From JAFDZW01 sp035632315 (lineage in GTDB: Bacteria > Bacteroidota > Ignavibacteria > Palsa-1295): a stretch of 6,929 nt of DNA. The translations under genes were made by a program, and so were the position numbers. A model generated the notes under the pieces. It did no database searches. It was not told where the DNA came from and saw only the letters and a list, made by a program, of their open reading frames with translations. Location: the NCBI GenBank assembly GCA_035632315.1, contig DASQGZ010000006.1, positions 1 through 6,929 of the forward strand, read 5' to 3'. Below, piece by piece: positions 6,110 to 6,929 of the stretch. Position 1 is the first letter of the stretch; the number at the start of each line of letters is the position of its first letter.

Positions 6110-6929
6110 TTTACTTTTGCAAGGTTCTCTTTCACATCATTTGCGCTTTTATTCAGTTCTGCCTGTTCTTCAGGCGTAAGTTTGATCTGGATGATCTCTT
6201 CGATGCCATTGGTGCCGAGTTTTACCGGAACACCGCAGACCGTGTCACTCAAACCATATTCTCCCTTGAGCCAAACTGCGCACGGGAGAATGCGCTTCTT
6301 ATTACGGGCGATAGACTCGACCATTTGAGCAGCGCTGGAACCGGGAGCGTAATATGCGCTGCCGGTCTTGAGATAATTTACGATCTCGATGCCGCCGTCG
6401 CGGGTGCGTTGAATGATCTGCTGCAAACGATCGTGCGGGATGAGTTCGGGAAGAGGAATACCGGCAACAGTCGAGTACCGGGCGAGCGGCACCATCGAGT
6501 CGCCATGACCGCCAAGTACGAACGCCGTTACATCCTGCACTGATACGTCAAGCTCCATTGCGACGAAGCTTCTGAAGCGCGCGCTGTCGAGCACACCTGC
6601 CATACCGATCACCCGTTCACGAGGCAATCCCGTCTTTTTCAAGGCAACGTATGTCATGACGTCAAGCGGGTTCGAAACAATGATGAAGATCGCATTCGGG
6701 CTATATTTGAAGGCATTCTCAGCGCAGCCACCGACGATCTCTGCGTTCTTCGCAAGCAAGTCGTCACGGGTCATTCCGGGTTTGCGAGCAAGGCCGGCGG
6801 TAATGACGAGTATCTCGGAGCCGGCAGTTGTTTCGTATGAATTCGAACCCGTCATACGGGTGTCTGTGCCGTGGACGGGAGCAGATTCGAAGAGATCAAG
6901 TCCCTTTCCTTGGGGGACGCCATCGACAA
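6103..6929 (-). CDS. mdh: malate dehydrogenase, LDH-like type (N-terminus outside window)
   Basis: NAD-dependent interconversion of malate and oxaloacetate in the TCA cycle, cytoplasmic. The frame stays open to the right edge (from 6927 downward, VDGVPQGKGLDLFES), so roughly the first 35 residues with the GxGxxG dinucleotide motif are missing; about 274 residues are visible. ARKPGMTR (Arg codon at 6784-6786) has the Arg-Lys-Pro-Gly-Met loop that specifies malate over lactate, where LDH has Gln. NPLDVMTYVA, GMAGVLDSARFRSF and LGGHGDSMVPL (catalytic His at 6505-6507) follow in order, then GVPVKLGTNGIEEI. From memory the protein reads very like Chlorobium Mdh (EGIPQGKALDMYES, RKPGMTRED, GGHGDAMVP). 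The stop at 6103-6105 is followed by an intrinsic terminator, so mdh ends its own transcript. Confidence 0.97.
   Translation of the reverse strand, partial: VDGVPQGKGLDLFESAPVHGTDTRMTGSNSYETTAGSEILVITAGLARKPGMTRDDLLAKNAEIVGGCAENAFKYSPNAIFIIVSNPLDVMTYVALKKTGLPRERVIGMAGVLDSARFRSFVAMELDVSVQDVTAFVLGGHGDSMVPLARYSTVAGIPLPELIPHDRLQQIIQRTRDGGIEIVNYLKTGSAYYAPGSSAAQMVESIARNKKRILPCAVWLKGEYGLSDTVCGVPVKLGTNGIEEIIQIKLTPEEQAELNKSANDVKENLAKVKL

Overview
The window looks like an ordinary chromosomal stretch from a Gram-negative bacterium, most probably in the Bacteroidota/Chlorobi assemblage (Chlorobi or Candidatus Kapabacteria-like). Four things point there. The malate dehydrogenase is the LDH-like type and reads very close to Chlorobium Mdh. 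There is an Omp85-type outer-membrane barrel and a lipobox lipoprotein, so an outer membrane is present. dnaE is followed directly by trxA. Shine-Dalgarno sequences are mostly weak or absent: only trxA has a clear purine-rich one. The taxon is inferred from remembered family resemblance, not from a search. Base composition is close to balanced, with no rRNA, tRNA, IS element, CRISPR array or prophage.

Layout: (1) 1-1181 (+), the 3' third of dnaE (replicative polymerase alpha subunit), followed after 44 nt by trxA (1226-1564) and a strong intrinsic terminator (1601-1627). (2) 1628-1779, an AT-rich intergenic region leading into a POTRA-less Omp85-type outer-membrane barrel gene (1780-2913). 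(3) 2984-3763 and 3763-5190 (+), two translationally coupled genes (TGATG overlap): a short-chain dehydrogenase resembling DprE2 and a FAD-dependent oxidase resembling DprE1. Together these would form a two-step polyprenyl-phosphoryl-pentose 2'-epimerase of the kind that makes the D-arabinofuranose donor in mycobacteria. (4) 5199-5996 (-), an unrecognised lipoprotein that converges on the DprE1-like gene with an 8-nt gap. (5) 6103-6929 (-), malate dehydrogenase running off the right edge, with its own terminator at 6059-6084.

The most interesting part is the DprE2/DprE1-like pair. The dehydrogenase gene contains nearly four copies of a telomere-like heptanucleotide (AAACCCC) in its coding region. 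A change of one unit in either direction truncates the protein, so this is a candidate phase-variable switch that could affect both coupled genes, and its complementary strand could form a G-quadruplex. The DprE1-like enzyme keeps the flavin-site residues expected of the family but has Ala where mycobacterial DprE1 has the Cys attacked by benzothiazinone drugs. The rest of the window is housekeeping (replication, redox, TCA cycle) plus two envelope proteins.
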